Shown: positions 8,431 to 16,404, counted from the first letter of the stretch. The stretch is DNA of 39,031 nucleotides from CAYVMN01 sp964452575 (GCA_964452575.1 CAYVMN010000010.1:1-39031); one strand, 5' to 3'. Program-made: numbers and translations. Notes: generated by a model not told the origin, from the letters alone.

Positions 8431-9192
8431 TTAGCGCTCCAAATCTTTCAACATCTGCTTCACCGCTGCCAGCCCTTTGGGGTCCTTTTCGAAGGGGGGC
8501 CGTCCGTCCAGGTCGGCTTCAATGATTTCGGTTCGGTAAGGGATAAAACCAAGGAATTCGAAGTCCAGCATCTCTTTCAGGAGGAAATCTCTATCCTTTT
8601 CTGAGCGTATCTTGTTTCCCACAAAACTCAATCTTTTGACCCCTATATCCCCTGCCAGCCTGCGGACCTGATGAGCCGTCTCAATACTCCTTCTCCCTGG
8701 CTCCACTACCACCACGAGCCTGTCCACTGCCATGGCCGTCCCCCGGCCGAGATGTTCCAGTCCTGCCTCCATGTCCAGTATAACGGCCTCATCCCGGGCC
8801 AGGACGATGTGCCTTACAAGGCTTTTTAGCAGGGTGCTCTCTGGGCATATGCACCCTGCCCCACCCTTTTTCACACCGCCCATGACCATTACCCTTATGC
8901 CATCTACCTTGGCAGAGAGCTTCTCCGGGAGATCGCTGACCTTAGGATTCAGCTTGAAGAAGGACCCCATGGTCCCGACCTTGGCCTCGGTCCTCTCCTC
9001 AATCAGCTCTTTCATCTGTGAGATGGGCACGATTTCTTCACTGTTCTTAACCCCAAGGGCCTGGGCCAGATTGGCGTCAGGGTCGGCATCGATGGCCAGT
9101 ACCTTCTTCCCCTCATCCGCAAGTGCCCGAATCAAAAAAGCGGCAAAGGTGGTCTTGCCCACCCCACCTTTGCCACTCACGGCAATCTTCAT
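8431..9192 (-). CDS. cooC: CooC-type nickel-insertion ATPase for CO dehydrogenase maturation
   Basis: 253 residues of the SIMIBI/MinD-like P-loop ATPase class. The deviant Walker A GKGGVGKT is at residues 7-14, followed by AIDADPDANLAQALG. A C-X-C pair (C114, C116) in GCICPEST is the metal-binding site at the dimer interface of CooC proteins and separates it from MinD and ArsA. ILDMEAGLEHLGRGTA is also typical. CooC uses ATP hydrolysis to help load nickel into the C-cluster of CO dehydrogenase. No CODH gene is in the window, so its client must be elsewhere, implying a CODH or Wood-Ljungdahl enzyme in the genome. ATG has a strong GGAGGG site. It is the first gene of the leftward run serC-asnS and beyond. 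Confidence 0.88.
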   Translation of the reverse strand: MKIAVSGKGGVGKTTFAAFLIRALADEGKKVLAIDADPDANLAQALGVKNSEEIVPISQMKELIEERTEAKVGTMGSFFKLNPKVSDLPEKLSAKVDGIRVMVMGGVKKGGAGCICPESTLLKSLVRHIVLARDEAVILDMEAGLEHLGRGTAMAVDRLVVVVEPGRRSIETAHQVRRLAGDIGVKRLSFVGNKIRSEKDRDFLLKEMLDFEFLGFIPYRTEIIEADLDGRPPFEKDPKGLAAVKQMLKDLER

Positions 9193-9585
9193 GGAGCAGT
9201 CCCTCCTCTCTACAATTCACATAAGTACTTAGAATAACTCATGTCTGAACCTTTTTTCAAGAGCAAGAAATTCCTATAATACCCCATGCTGACAGGCTTG
9301 CCTTAGGCGGACAAGCCGGAATTAACCAAATGCTACAGCCCAAATGTCAAATGAAATTCGAATGACGAAATGATAACAAACATTAGATCAAGGCGTCAGG
9401 GGAACTTATAGTTATCAAGCTCTTATGTCAATTTTATTACTCCAGGTGGTTCGAATCTTGGGTTTCAGTGCGGTGAGCAATTCATACTTCGCCAATTTTT
9501 TCTTGACGTCAAAAGGGTCTTGGTTTAAGATTAAGATATAGTTCAGTCTTATCGCCGCAAGCGGCGGGGAATTCAACCCCAAGGG
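9193..9585. other. Non-coding stretch with repeat-like debris
   Basis: No gene is supported here. It holds a hairpin GGCTTG (9295-9300)/CAAGCC (9312-9317), a degenerate tract built from AAATG/GAATG-like units at 9341-9374, and a GC palindrome CGCCGC-aa-GCGGCG (9553-9566) immediately inside the transposase remnant. A reading frame continues from the remnant to 9415, but its sequence past 9586 has no transposase character. Together with the adjacent pseudogene it looks like decayed mobile DNA between cooC and the plus-strand membrane operon. Confidence 0.5.
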
Positions 9586-9847
9586 ATTAAACCGAAATGC
9601 AAACTCGTGGAGATAGTAATCCAAATGTTCAGGACTAATAGCACCCTGATGCGTCCCCCGCACCCCACGCTTCAAATAAGCCTCTTTGACTTCTACTCGG
9701 CCCGACAGACGGTCCCGGCCCGGCCTCACCTGAAAAAGATAGTTCCGGCAAGCTTGCTCCGTGGAAAAGCATGTCTCAAGCCCAGCAACCGTTCGGGGAT
9801 AGTCTTCCTTACCCCGAGATACTATATCTTGGAGGTACCTGAGTCAA
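9586..9847 (-). pseudogene. Internally deleted IS1595/ISXO2-type transposase remnant
   Basis: Minus-strand translation gives three recognisable blocks of an IS1595-family transposase joined directly. The N-terminus (TTG start at 9847) reads LTQVPPR then, after a frameshift, SRGKEDYPRTVAGLE and CRNYLFQ. It jumps to RPGRDRLSGRVEVKEAYL, the start of the catalytic domain, and then to GVRGTHQGAISPEHLDYY and FAFRFN, near the end. The zinc-ribbon region and most of the catalytic core are missing. The first catalytic Asp of the usual VEVDETY motif is Lys here. Translation in the original frame hits a stop after 12 codons. It is therefore inactive. The outer ends of the element were not clearly recognised. 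Confidence 0.8.
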
Positions 9848-10003
9848 GTGAATACCCCCGCTAGTTTATATGATCGTGCACAAGCCTATTCAATTGTGGA
9901 GAAGACCAGGGTTAGGATGGGTTCCAAAACCCATTTTCGAATAATGCGGGTGTTTATGCGCTAGGGTGTACTCGTAAAGGAGAGGGGTCATAGATTTATC
10001 TGC

Positions 10004-10093
10004 ATGGCTGAAACCAGAGACCTTTTGGCCAGGCAGGCAGCCACTCGCCTTGATTCGGTTCTTAGGGAAATTCAGGAAAGGAGGAGAAAATGA
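10004..10093 (+). CDS. Possible 29-residue leader peptide overlapping the TauE gene
   Basis: A short frame (ATG at 10004) encodes 29 residues, MAETRDLLARQAATRLDSVL followed by an Arg/Glu-rich tail, predicted as one charged amphipathic helix. Its stop overlaps the next start as ATGA (10090-10093), the arrangement used for translational coupling. An AGGAG stands about 20 bp upstream of the ATG, farther than ideal, so translation is uncertain. The overlapping GGAGGAG near its 3' end is the ribosome-binding site of the permease gene. It may be a real leader peptide or chance. No family recognised. Confidence 0.3.
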   Translation: MAETRDLLARQAATRLDSVLREIQERRRK

Positions 10094-11808
10094 AAACAAA
10101 GGCGGTTAATGTCTTTAAATGGGGTGGGCCTTGGTGGGCTACGCTGTTAGCGTTGTTTCTGTTTTTTCCAGCTACGACTCAGGCGCAGATCACCGGAAGT
10201 CCCTCGTCGAAATCTGTCCCAGCGGGCGATTCGATAAGCATCTCCGGCAAAATACCCCCTGGCGAAGATCTTTACATTACGCTGGCTTCCCAGAGGATGT
10301 TTGTGCCAAAGGAGTGTGTCGGCGCGAAGGAGAGAGAGAGATACAAGAAAGAAGCGAAGAAATGGGGTTTTAGCCCAGATACAGAAGTCCCTTACCTTGT
10401 TTATGTGATAACCAACAATCCCGAGAGCTTGGGAAAGGTGGACGTCAAGAAGTACGGAGGCGCTTTCTTCTTCAGCGGAATATACAAGACCAAGATGTTT
10501 TACCTGGGCAAATGGGAGCAGGTTGCGGGTATGGCCCAAAAGGGATATCTTGGCCCGGTCAATACAGAGCAGAGGTACAATCTTTACAAGTTTAATCACG
10601 AGAAGAAGTTCGGTATATATACTGCTGGCAAAGAACGGACCATGAAGGGCAAGGTAGCCATATTCAGCAGGGACGTGCTCACCGATTACTCCAAGGAGCC
10701 ATACTACTGGAATAAGGGGACCAGCATTTCCCTGGACAAAGCCACTGGGAAATATGAGGTTACGTTTAAGACATTTAGGCACACCTACCCTGATACCCCA
10801 TTCAACGTTTATGTGAACGGTAAGAAGGTGGGCACCTATACAGTAGCTAAGAACGGGTTCTGGCTACCCCTCGGATACCGGTATCTCAACCCCATTATCG
10901 TCATCATAGGCGGGATCATTGTGGGCTGGTTCTTCTCCCTGGTCGGCCTCGGCGGGGGGATGCTCATGGCCGCCTATCAGGTCCTTTTTCTCAAGACCTC
11001 CGGTCCAGTGGGGATCAATGCAGCCAACACCCTGAAGCCCTCCAACCTCCCCATTGTCTTCTTCAGCCCCATCGCGGCCCTCAGGAAATACTGGTGGGAG
11101 GAGAAGAGGCTGGTTCTCAATCTAGCGCTGGCATTCGGTATCGGGATATTCATCGGTGCCTTCATCCTGGGTCCACCCATATCAACGAAATATCTACCTA
11201 TGGCTCAGTACAAGGTTTGGCTGGGGTTGGTTGTGGCCCTGATGGCCATAAGGCTGACCTACGAGATGACCCCAAGAGGGATGGGAGGCTCCAAATCAAG
11301 GAAAGAGGCGGTTAAGAGATACCAGGAAGAGTATGCGAAGGCGAAAAAAGAGGGGGTGGCCTTCAAGATGTCCAAGGTGGAAACCGTGAAGCCGGGTTGG
11401 TGGACGTTGGACTTTAAGTTTTTCGGAACAACCTTCAGGAGCTATCCCATCGCCTTTGGCCTGGTGGGTATATTCATAGGTATTGTGGCTGCCTGTTTCG
11501 GCATTGGAGGCGGCTTTATTTTGGTCCCCACCATGACCATGTTTGCCGGGCTGCCCATGTACCTCGCTGTACCGGTATCCCTGGTAGGGACCATGTTTAG
11601 CTGTGTCTCTGCGCAGTCCCGGTTCTTCCTCATGGGTTACTGGCCGGATCCCTGGATCATGCTGGGTATCTGCGTCGGTGCGTACGTGGGAGGATGGATC
11701 GGTGGTCGGACCCAGAAATATTTGTCCGAGAAGGTTCTAAAGATTGTCGCAACCGCAACCCTTTACTTCCTGATCCTGAGATTTTGGAAGATAGAGATAT
11801 GGATATAG
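10090..11808 (+). CDS. TauE/SafE-family membrane permease with N-terminal exported domain
   Basis: 572 residues. A signal peptide or first helix (about residues 12-32, ending TTQAQ) leads into a roughly 220-residue hydrophilic, probably extracytoplasmic domain with beta-rich character (residues 33-262). The C-terminal half is a TauE/SafE (DUF81) permease with two repeated halves, each carrying the glycine hallmark: GLGGG at 286-290 and GIGGG at 471-475. A basic cytoplasmic loop (about 394-450) separates the halves. Family members export sulfite, sulfoacetate or related organosulfur anions, or take up such anions; the substrate here is unknown. Most TauE proteins are about 250-300 residues and lack the N-terminal domain. 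A GGAGGAG ribosome-binding site precedes the ATG. It heads an operon with three further membrane-protein genes. Confidence 0.85.
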   Translation: MKTKAVNVFKWGGPWWATLLALFLFFPATTQAQITGSPSSKSVPAGDSISISGKIPPGEDLYITLASQRMFVPKECVGAKERERYKKEAKKWGFSPDTEVPYLVYVITNNPESLGKVDVKKYGGAFFFSGIYKTKMFYLGKWEQVAGMAQKGYLGPVNTEQRYNLYKFNHEKKFGIYTAGKERTMKGKVAIFSRDVLTDYSKEPYYWNKGTSISLDKATGKYEVTFKTFRHTYPDTPFNVYVNGKKVGTYTVAKNGFWLPLGYRYLNPIIVIIGGIIVGWFFSLVGLGGGMLMAAYQVLFLKTSGPVGINAANTLKPSNLPIVFFSPIAALRKYWWEEKRLVLNLALAFGIGIFIGAFILGPPISTKYLPMAQYKVWLGLVVALMAIRLTYEMTPRGMGGSKSRKEAVKRYQEEYAKAKKEGVAFKMSKVETVKPGWWTLDFKFFGTTFRSYPIAFGLVGIFIGIVAACFGIGGGFILVPTMTMFAGLPMYLAVPVSLVGTMFSCVSAQSRFFLMGYWPDPWIMLGICVGAYVGGWIGGRTQKYLSEKVLKIVATATLYFLILRFWKIEIWI

Positions 11809-11817
11809 GAGGTCCAA

Positions 11818-11952
11818 ATGGAAGAGAAAAAGGAAAAAAGGGAAATGGAGGCCCTCGATTACGGCATGTTTGTGTTATGGATAGTGGGAACCATTGTCAT
11901 CCTTATCGGGTTTATCAAAGGCCTTACCTGGACGCCCTGGACAGGGATGTAG
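11818..11952 (+). CDS. 44-residue single-span membrane peptide
   Basis: ATG at 11818 is preceded by a near-perfect TAGGAGG site, 9 bp after the permease stop. The product starts with a charged, lysine/glutamate-rich stretch (MEEKKEKREMEALDYG) followed by one hydrophobic helix (about residues 17-36) and a tryptophan-containing tail, TWTPWTG. The positive N-terminus suggests N-in orientation. The strong ribosome-binding site and tight spacing argue for a real gene. Small single-span peptides next to transporters often act as accessory or regulatory subunits; whether this one does is inference. No family recognised. Confidence 0.75.
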   Translation: MEEKKEKREMEALDYGMFVLWIVGTIVILIGFIKGLTWTPWTGM

Positions 11953-11971
11953 ACACCCCAAAACAACCAAG

Positions 11972-12012
11972 GTAGACAGGCATTCCCTGCCGAGGGGAGG
12001 GTGCCTGTCTAC
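11972..12012 (+). other. Intercistronic hairpin in the TauE operon
   Basis: A perfect 11-bp inverted repeat, GTAGACAGGCA (11972-11982) and TGCCTGTCTAC (12002-12012), encloses a 19-nt loop. No T-run follows, so it is not a standard intrinsic terminator. It ends 17 bp before the next start codon, close to the ribosome-binding site, and could act in mRNA processing, stability or differential expression of the two halves of the operon. Confidence 0.6.
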
Positions 12013-12029
12013 GATCAGAGGAAGGCGAG

Positions 12030-12617
12030 ATGGGCCTTGTCGAAGTAACGGACAATCTGTGGTTCAAAATCGCGCCTGTCTTTTCATGGATTTCCAAATC
12101 TTTGGGAGTGATCTTTTACCCTTTTATGTTCCTGGGACCGGAATTGGGCATTGCATGCATAGCAGCGCTCACATATGGGGTTACCAAGATCCTGGCCAAG
12201 CTGTACAGACCGCTGGGAGAAGAAAAACTACAGAAGGAATTCAGTAGACTGGAAGGAATGAGAAGAGATGCGGTTGATATGGGGGCAAAAGATGTGTGCA
12301 AGGGCCTGGACGAGGAGATGGATAGAATCTATATTGAGCAGTTGCGTTCCTCCATTATGCGGGGTACAGCCGTTTACTCCATTCCTGTATTGGCCATGCT
12401 TTGCTGGGTATGGAGCTATTTCTCTCCCGAAAGGCTCCAAACCATGTACGGAAAGCCTTACGTGACAAAGCTTCCTTTCACGATCGGGATATATGATCAT
12501 ATTGGACCTGGATTCTGGTTTTTCATGTGCTACATCGGTGTGTGGGCCTTACTCGCTATAATAGGAAAAATGAAACAAAAGGGAACAAAAACTGCGGCGC
12601 AAAAGGGCTATGGTTGA
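12030..12617 (+). CDS. Three-span membrane protein resembling DUF106/EMC3 (YidC/Oxa1 superfamily)
   Basis: 195 residues, GAGGAAGG before the ATG. The layout is an amphipathic N-terminus, a first membrane helix (about 27-56, FYPFMFLGPELGIACIAAL), a long charged helical hairpin on the cytoplasmic side (about 61-110), then two helices (about 112-131 and 160-180) joined by a loop with KLPFTIG. This order, including the YP-x3-LGP entry to helix 1 and LPF before the last helix, recalls archaeal DUF106 proteins and eukaryotic EMC3/TMCO1, which belong to the YidC/Oxa1 insertase superfamily. The match is from memory of the fold pattern, not a search. If right, it could help insert or hold its membrane neighbours; otherwise it is an unknown membrane protein. 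It overlaps the next gene by 8 bp. Confidence 0.55.
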   Translation: MGLVEVTDNLWFKIAPVFSWISKSLGVIFYPFMFLGPELGIACIAALTYGVTKILAKLYRPLGEEKLQKEFSRLEGMRRDAVDMGAKDVCKGLDEEMDRIYIEQLRSSIMRGTAVYSIPVLAMLCWVWSYFSPERLQTMYGKPYVTKLPFTIGIYDHIGPGFWFFMCYIGVWALLAIIGKMKQKGTKTAAQKGYG

Positions 12618-13068
12618 AGCTCGGTGCCGATGCAACGAGAAACAGATGAAATTTTATGTGGATAGCATCGTAGGGTATCTCGAGGTCAAGCTTCAGAGGT
12701 GGAACGCTTTGTCCAACGGTTTGCTGACCGGCGCGGGGAGCGTCCTGGCTTTGGCATTTAGCGTGGGCATCGTTTTGGGTGTTTCTAGAATTAATGCCTT
12801 GATGCCCTTTATTATCGGCTATTCTAGCGCGAACGCCGGCTATAAAGTCTGGGGCAAAAGCGATATTGAAGACGGGCATAAAAGGAGGCTTCACTGCGGT
12901 ATCGCCGGGATAGCGGCCGGCCTGTTCGGCTATTTTGTCCAATACCAGATTAACCAGTATTTCTTTGGGGCATTGGCTCCCCTCAGGATGCTACTCTTCT
13001 TCCTTGCAATAGGCCTTCTTATGGGTCTCATCGGAGGCTGGTTGAAAGGCGCAACGGAAAAATCCTGA
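12610..13068 (+). CDS. Four-span membrane protein of unknown function
   Basis: 152 residues from ATG 12610, which overlaps the previous gene. A second in-frame ATG at 12646 (start MKFYVDSIV, 140 residues) is an equally credible start because the extra 12 residues are charged and cysteine-containing. After an amphipathic N-terminal helix there are about four hydrophobic segments (near residues 36-60, 64-75, 95-112 and 120-146), the last rich in glycine (GLLMGLIGGWLKG). No motif or family is recognised. Its place as last gene of the TauE operon suggests a role with the permease. It converges on the M48 protease gene with only 9 bp between the two stops and no visible terminator. Confidence 0.7.
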   Translation: MVEARCRCNEKQMKFYVDSIVGYLEVKLQRWNALSNGLLTGAGSVLALAFSVGIVLGVSRINALMPFIIGYSSANAGYKVWGKSDIEDGHKRRLHCGIAGIAAGLFGYFVQYQINQYFFGALAPLRMLLFFLAIGLLMGLIGGWLKGATEKS

Positions 13069-13077
13069 TCCCTTTTC

Positions 13078-14901
13078 TCATTCTCCCAAAAACTTCCTTA
13101 ACTGCCTTTCATAGTAACCTTTGTTCTCTGTTGCGAGGGCGATGGCCTCCTTAATGGTCTTGACTGCCTCTGAGAAGGACCCATTGGCATAGTAGGCCTC
13201 TGCAAGGGTGTCAAGGAAGACCGGTGACCTATCGAGGGCAACCGCCTTTTTGGCCAGTTGGATGGCCCTCGGCGCATCTCTCAATTCCTTGTCGGGTGCA
13301 GTAACCAAGAGCCAGGCGAGGTTATTTAAGGAGATGGCCTGGTTTGGGTCCAGTTCAAGGATTCTCTCATAGGCCTGGATGGCCTCCTTATTTTTGCCCA
13401 TCTCCTGATAGACCATGGCCAGATTCTGATATAGTGCAATGTTATCCGGTTCCTTGAGGAGCTGCTGGTTTAGTGCCTTTCCGATCAGGGAATAGGTCAG
13501 GCGATGCTTCACAGGACCAAAATTCAGGAAGTATCCTAAGCTGCACACGCAGCCCAGATATACCATAAAAGACGCCGCGACAAATCGGTTGTGGCGCTTG
13601 AAAAGGCCCGGCTCCTTGAGGCCCTTCCAGAGATAAGCAACCCTTTCCTTGATGCTGAAGTGATGCCAGCTGGGAAGCTCTCTGCTGTTTCCTGTCACAA
13701 ACGCAATCTTTTCTAGGGAGCTGATAACGGGCGCAGGGGTGCCGATGGTTGCGGCTGCGTAAAGATCTGCCTGCCTTTCAAAGTTGCGCATGAAAAAGCC
13801 CATGATGTAACGGAAATATACTAGGAGTGTAATTAGCATGGGGAGGGCCAGAAAGAGATAAAAGAGGTTCATCCGCTGTGGATCATTCTGATAGACCATC
13901 TTCATAAGAAAGGGATGGGAATAGATAAGATAGAAAAATAGATCTGAAGATCCAAAGGAGAGGACCATGAAGCCTAGGAAAAAGAAGAGATAGAAGAGGA
14001 GGTGGCGGTATTTGGCATGCCCCATTTCGTGGGCAAGCACCCCCTTGAGTTCGTCCACTGAAAGGATATCCATTAGGGAATTGGTAACAAGGATATATCT
14101 GTATCTTGGGATAAGGCCCATGATGCCCGCCGTCATCATCCGGCCCTCAAAAATGGGCCATGACAACAGGCGACTATACCTAAAGCCCTTATCATCAAGA
14201 AAGGCCTCCAGTTCTTTCGCCTTTCCTGATCTCTCGAATGGTTTACACCCCCACCAGTACTGGATAAACTTGGGCATAAAGATCATTAGTAGCGTCAGAA
14301 AACCGGCAAAGAATACTATCTGCCCCTCGGGACTGTGGATAAAGCTGTCGGGCTCGGCCCAGGGGCTCAGGCCGATGAGGTCATAGAGAAAGGATAGGAT
14401 AAACCATGGAAAAAGGATGGGCAGGTTAAGCCTGAAATTGGAAAGGATAAAGGCTCGCCTGGTTATCCCTGGCCGAAAAATCTTCTCATAGGCCGGATAG
14501 GCGATATGCCAAATCGTGGTCAGATAAAAGAAGAATAGGGACAGGGCAAGGACCCCTTGCAGGACAGAGAACCCCTCAAGCCACGGTATCATTTGAAGCC
14601 AATATTTCAGATTCAAGACATAGACTGCCAAGGCGAACAGGAAGATAGCGAGCACAGAAAGCCTGACTGTCAGCCTCTGGTACCGGGCGGTCAGACTCCC
14701 ATCCCCCCCCCCAAGCCCATCCCTATTATCAAGTCGCCTCTTTAGATCTCTAAATGCGTAACCGCAGTATGCCGCAAATACCAACCAGGTGAGAAAGAGC
14801 ATCAAAAGGGAGAAAAAGAGGGAGTGCTTTGGGGCCGTATCAGGATAGTTGATGTTAAATATGAGGAGGACTACAATAAAATAGATAATGTTATTAAACA
14901 T
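13078..14901 (-). CDS. Membrane-bound M48-family zinc metalloprotease with C-terminal TPR repeats
   Basis: 607 residues. The first 370 residues contain about nine hydrophobic segments. The zinc site HEMGH (H291, E292, H295) is in LKGVLAHEMGHAKYRH, and the third ligand is probably E375 in NFERQADLYAA, the M48 (CAAX-prenyl-protease-1/HtpX-like) arrangement. From about residue 465 to the end there are at least three tetratricopeptide-like repeats, for example ALYQNLAMVYQEMGKNKEAI and AISLNNLAWLL, which would face the cytoplasm or periplasm as a docking surface. Likely role: membrane-protein quality control or processing of an unknown substrate. The start lies 3 bp after the RNase G stop, so the two genes are co-transcribed. 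Fusion of TPRs to an M48 domain is seen more often in secreted BepA-type proteins; here they follow a polytopic protease. Confidence 0.85.
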   Translation of the reverse strand: MFNNIIYFIVVLLIFNINYPDTAPKHSLFFSLLMLFLTWLVFAAYCGYAFRDLKRRLDNRDGLGGGDGSLTARYQRLTVRLSVLAIFLFALAVYVLNLKYWLQMIPWLEGFSVLQGVLALSLFFFYLTTIWHIAYPAYEKIFRPGITRRAFILSNFRLNLPILFPWFILSFLYDLIGLSPWAEPDSFIHSPEGQIVFFAGFLTLLMIFMPKFIQYWWGCKPFERSGKAKELEAFLDDKGFRYSRLLSWPIFEGRMMTAGIMGLIPRYRYILVTNSLMDILSVDELKGVLAHEMGHAKYRHLLFYLFFFLGFMVLSFGSSDLFFYLIYSHPFLMKMVYQNDPQRMNLFYLFLALPMLITLLVYFRYIMGFFMRNFERQADLYAAATIGTPAPVISSLEKIAFVTGNSRELPSWHHFSIKERVAYLWKGLKEPGLFKRHNRFVAASFMVYLGCVCSLGYFLNFGPVKHRLTYSLIGKALNQQLLKEPDNIALYQNLAMVYQEMGKNKEAIQAYERILELDPNQAISLNNLAWLLVTAPDKELRDAPRAIQLAKKAVALDRSPVFLDTLAEAYYANGSFSEAVKTIKEAIALATENKGYYERQLRKFLGE

Positions 14902-14904
14902 GTC

Positions 14905-16404
14905 CTAAGGCCGTTGATCCGCAGCATCCTTCTCCGAGAATTCCAGTGTGCCGCCTCCTGGGGGGAGATTGTGATCACCCCTTAATACGATCTCTACCCC
15001 GTAACGAGACTCCAGCCCGGCAAGCTCCTTCCTCTTCCTGTTCTGCAGGTAGGTTGCTACGTCTGCCGGCAGGTTTCCATTCACTCGTATGACCCCCCCT
15101 CTTGAAATACCCATCCAGATCTGGCGCAGGAAGGACACAGAGGCGGATTCCACCGACAGAGTAAGGCCCCTTCCCTGGCAGTATGGGCAGGTCTGATAGC
15201 TCCTGGACTCTATGGAGGGTCTGAGGCGCTGTCTGGAGAGTTCAAGAAGGCCAAACTTGGAGATGTTGGACATGCTTATCTTGGCCCTATCATCCTTGGT
15301 CCCTTCCTTGAAGCACTTCTCCACTTCTCTAATGTGTTTCCTGTCTTTCATGTCAATGAAATCGATCACCACGAGCCCGCCCACATCCCTCAAGCGGAGC
15401 TGCCTTGCGATTTCTGAGGCAGCCTCGATATTGGTTCTGAATGCCGTGCTCTCAACATCCTTTCCGGATCTCCCGCGCCCCGAATTAACGTCAATGGAGA
15501 TCAAGGCCTCCGTAGGATCTATGTGGATCGAGCCGCCTGACTTCAGGGGCACCTCGGCCCCATAAATGGTCTCGATCTGTTCCTCGATCTTGTAGTGGGA
15601 GAAGATAGGGACTTTCTCCTTGTAAGGCTTGACCCTCCTCTGGTGCCTGGGAGATATGATCTTCATATAGGCCTTTACCTTGGAAAATGTCTCCTTGTCA
15701 TCCACGAGCACCTCTGTGATTTCACTTGTAAAGTAATCCCTGAGGGTCCGTAGACATAGGTCCTGTTCTTTGTGGATGAGGGAGAGGGGAGGGGCACCTT
15801 TCACATTTTCCTTGATATTATTCCACATCCTCAAGAGCCGATTGAGATCTCTTGAAAGCTCTCTTTTATTCTGTTTCAGTGCGGCGGTCCTGACGATGTA
15901 TCCAACTCCTGCTGGGAGCCTGAGCTGGGCCATAATGGCTTTCAGCCTGAGCCTTTCTTCCTCATCTTCGATCTTCTTGGAAATTCCTCCATTGCCACCT
16001 GGCATCAGGACCAGATATCGACCTGCAAATGAGAGATACGTGGTTAGCTGCGCCCCTTTGCGACCGACCATCTCTTTTGTTACCTGGACAAGGAGTTCCT
16101 GTCCCCTCCTGATGGTCTTTTCAATTGGGGGCACAGCCTGATCTTTTTTTGCCTCAGGCCGGTCCAGATAATACTCCGGATGAATTTCGCTCGCCTCCAG
16201 GAACCCGTTTTTAATGTCACCAAAATTGACAAAACAGGCCTGCAGACTTGGCTCTACTCTCTCTACAACTCCTTTGTAGATGTTCCCGATCTTTTGCTCT
16301 GAAGTGGTGGTCTCAATGTGGAACCCATCCAGTAAACCATCTTTGATAATGGCCACTCTGTACTCTTCCGGGTCCACGGCGTTAATGAGCATCTTGGTTT
16401 TCAT
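14905..16404 (-). CDS. rng: Ribonuclease E/G family endoribonuclease (RNase G-like)
   Basis: 499 residues, RNase G length rather than RNase E (no long C-terminal scaffold). An S1 RNA-binding domain lies at about 35-120 (IGNIYKGVVERVEPSLQACF). The catalytic DNase-I-like domain has the two Mg-binding aspartates D305 (ISIDVNSGRG) and D348 (VVIDFIDM). The zinc-link C406/C409 in TCPYCQGRG joins dimers into tetramers in this family. The enzyme makes single-strand cuts in 5'-monophosphorylated RNA, including 16S rRNA 5' maturation and mRNA decay. Start ATG has AAAGGAG about 12 bp upstream; the ATG four codons later is also possible. With rny also in the window, the organism appears to have both RNase G- and RNase Y-type decay enzymes. 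Confidence 0.93.
   Translation of the reverse strand: MKTKMLINAVDPEEYRVAIIKDGLLDGFHIETTTSEQKIGNIYKGVVERVEPSLQACFVNFGDIKNGFLEASEIHPEYYLDRPEAKKDQAVPPIEKTIRRGQELLVQVTKEMVGRKGAQLTTYLSFAGRYLVLMPGGNGGISKKIEDEEERLRLKAIMAQLRLPAGVGYIVRTAALKQNKRELSRDLNRLLRMWNNIKENVKGAPPLSLIHKEQDLCLRTLRDYFTSEITEVLVDDKETFSKVKAYMKIISPRHQRRVKPYKEKVPIFSHYKIEEQIETIYGAEVPLKSGGSIHIDPTEALISIDVNSGRGRSGKDVESTAFRTNIEAASEIARQLRLRDVGGLVVIDFIDMKDRKHIREVEKCFKEGTKDDRAKISMSNISKFGLLELSRQRLRPSIESRSYQTCPYCQGRGLTLSVESASVSFLRQIWMGISRGGVIRVNGNLPADVATYLQNRKRKELAGLESRYGVEIVLRGDHNLPPGGGTLEFSEKDAADQRP

Noticed and set aside
9415..9585. Continuation of the transposase frame as a coding domain
   Set aside because: Sequence beyond FRFN has no transposase or other recognised similarity and contains a GC palindrome; probably read-through into flanking DNA.
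9890..10099. 69-codon minus-strand frame upstream of the permease
   Set aside because: It opposes the leader region and permease ribosome-binding site, lacks its own ribosome-binding site, and shows no family features.
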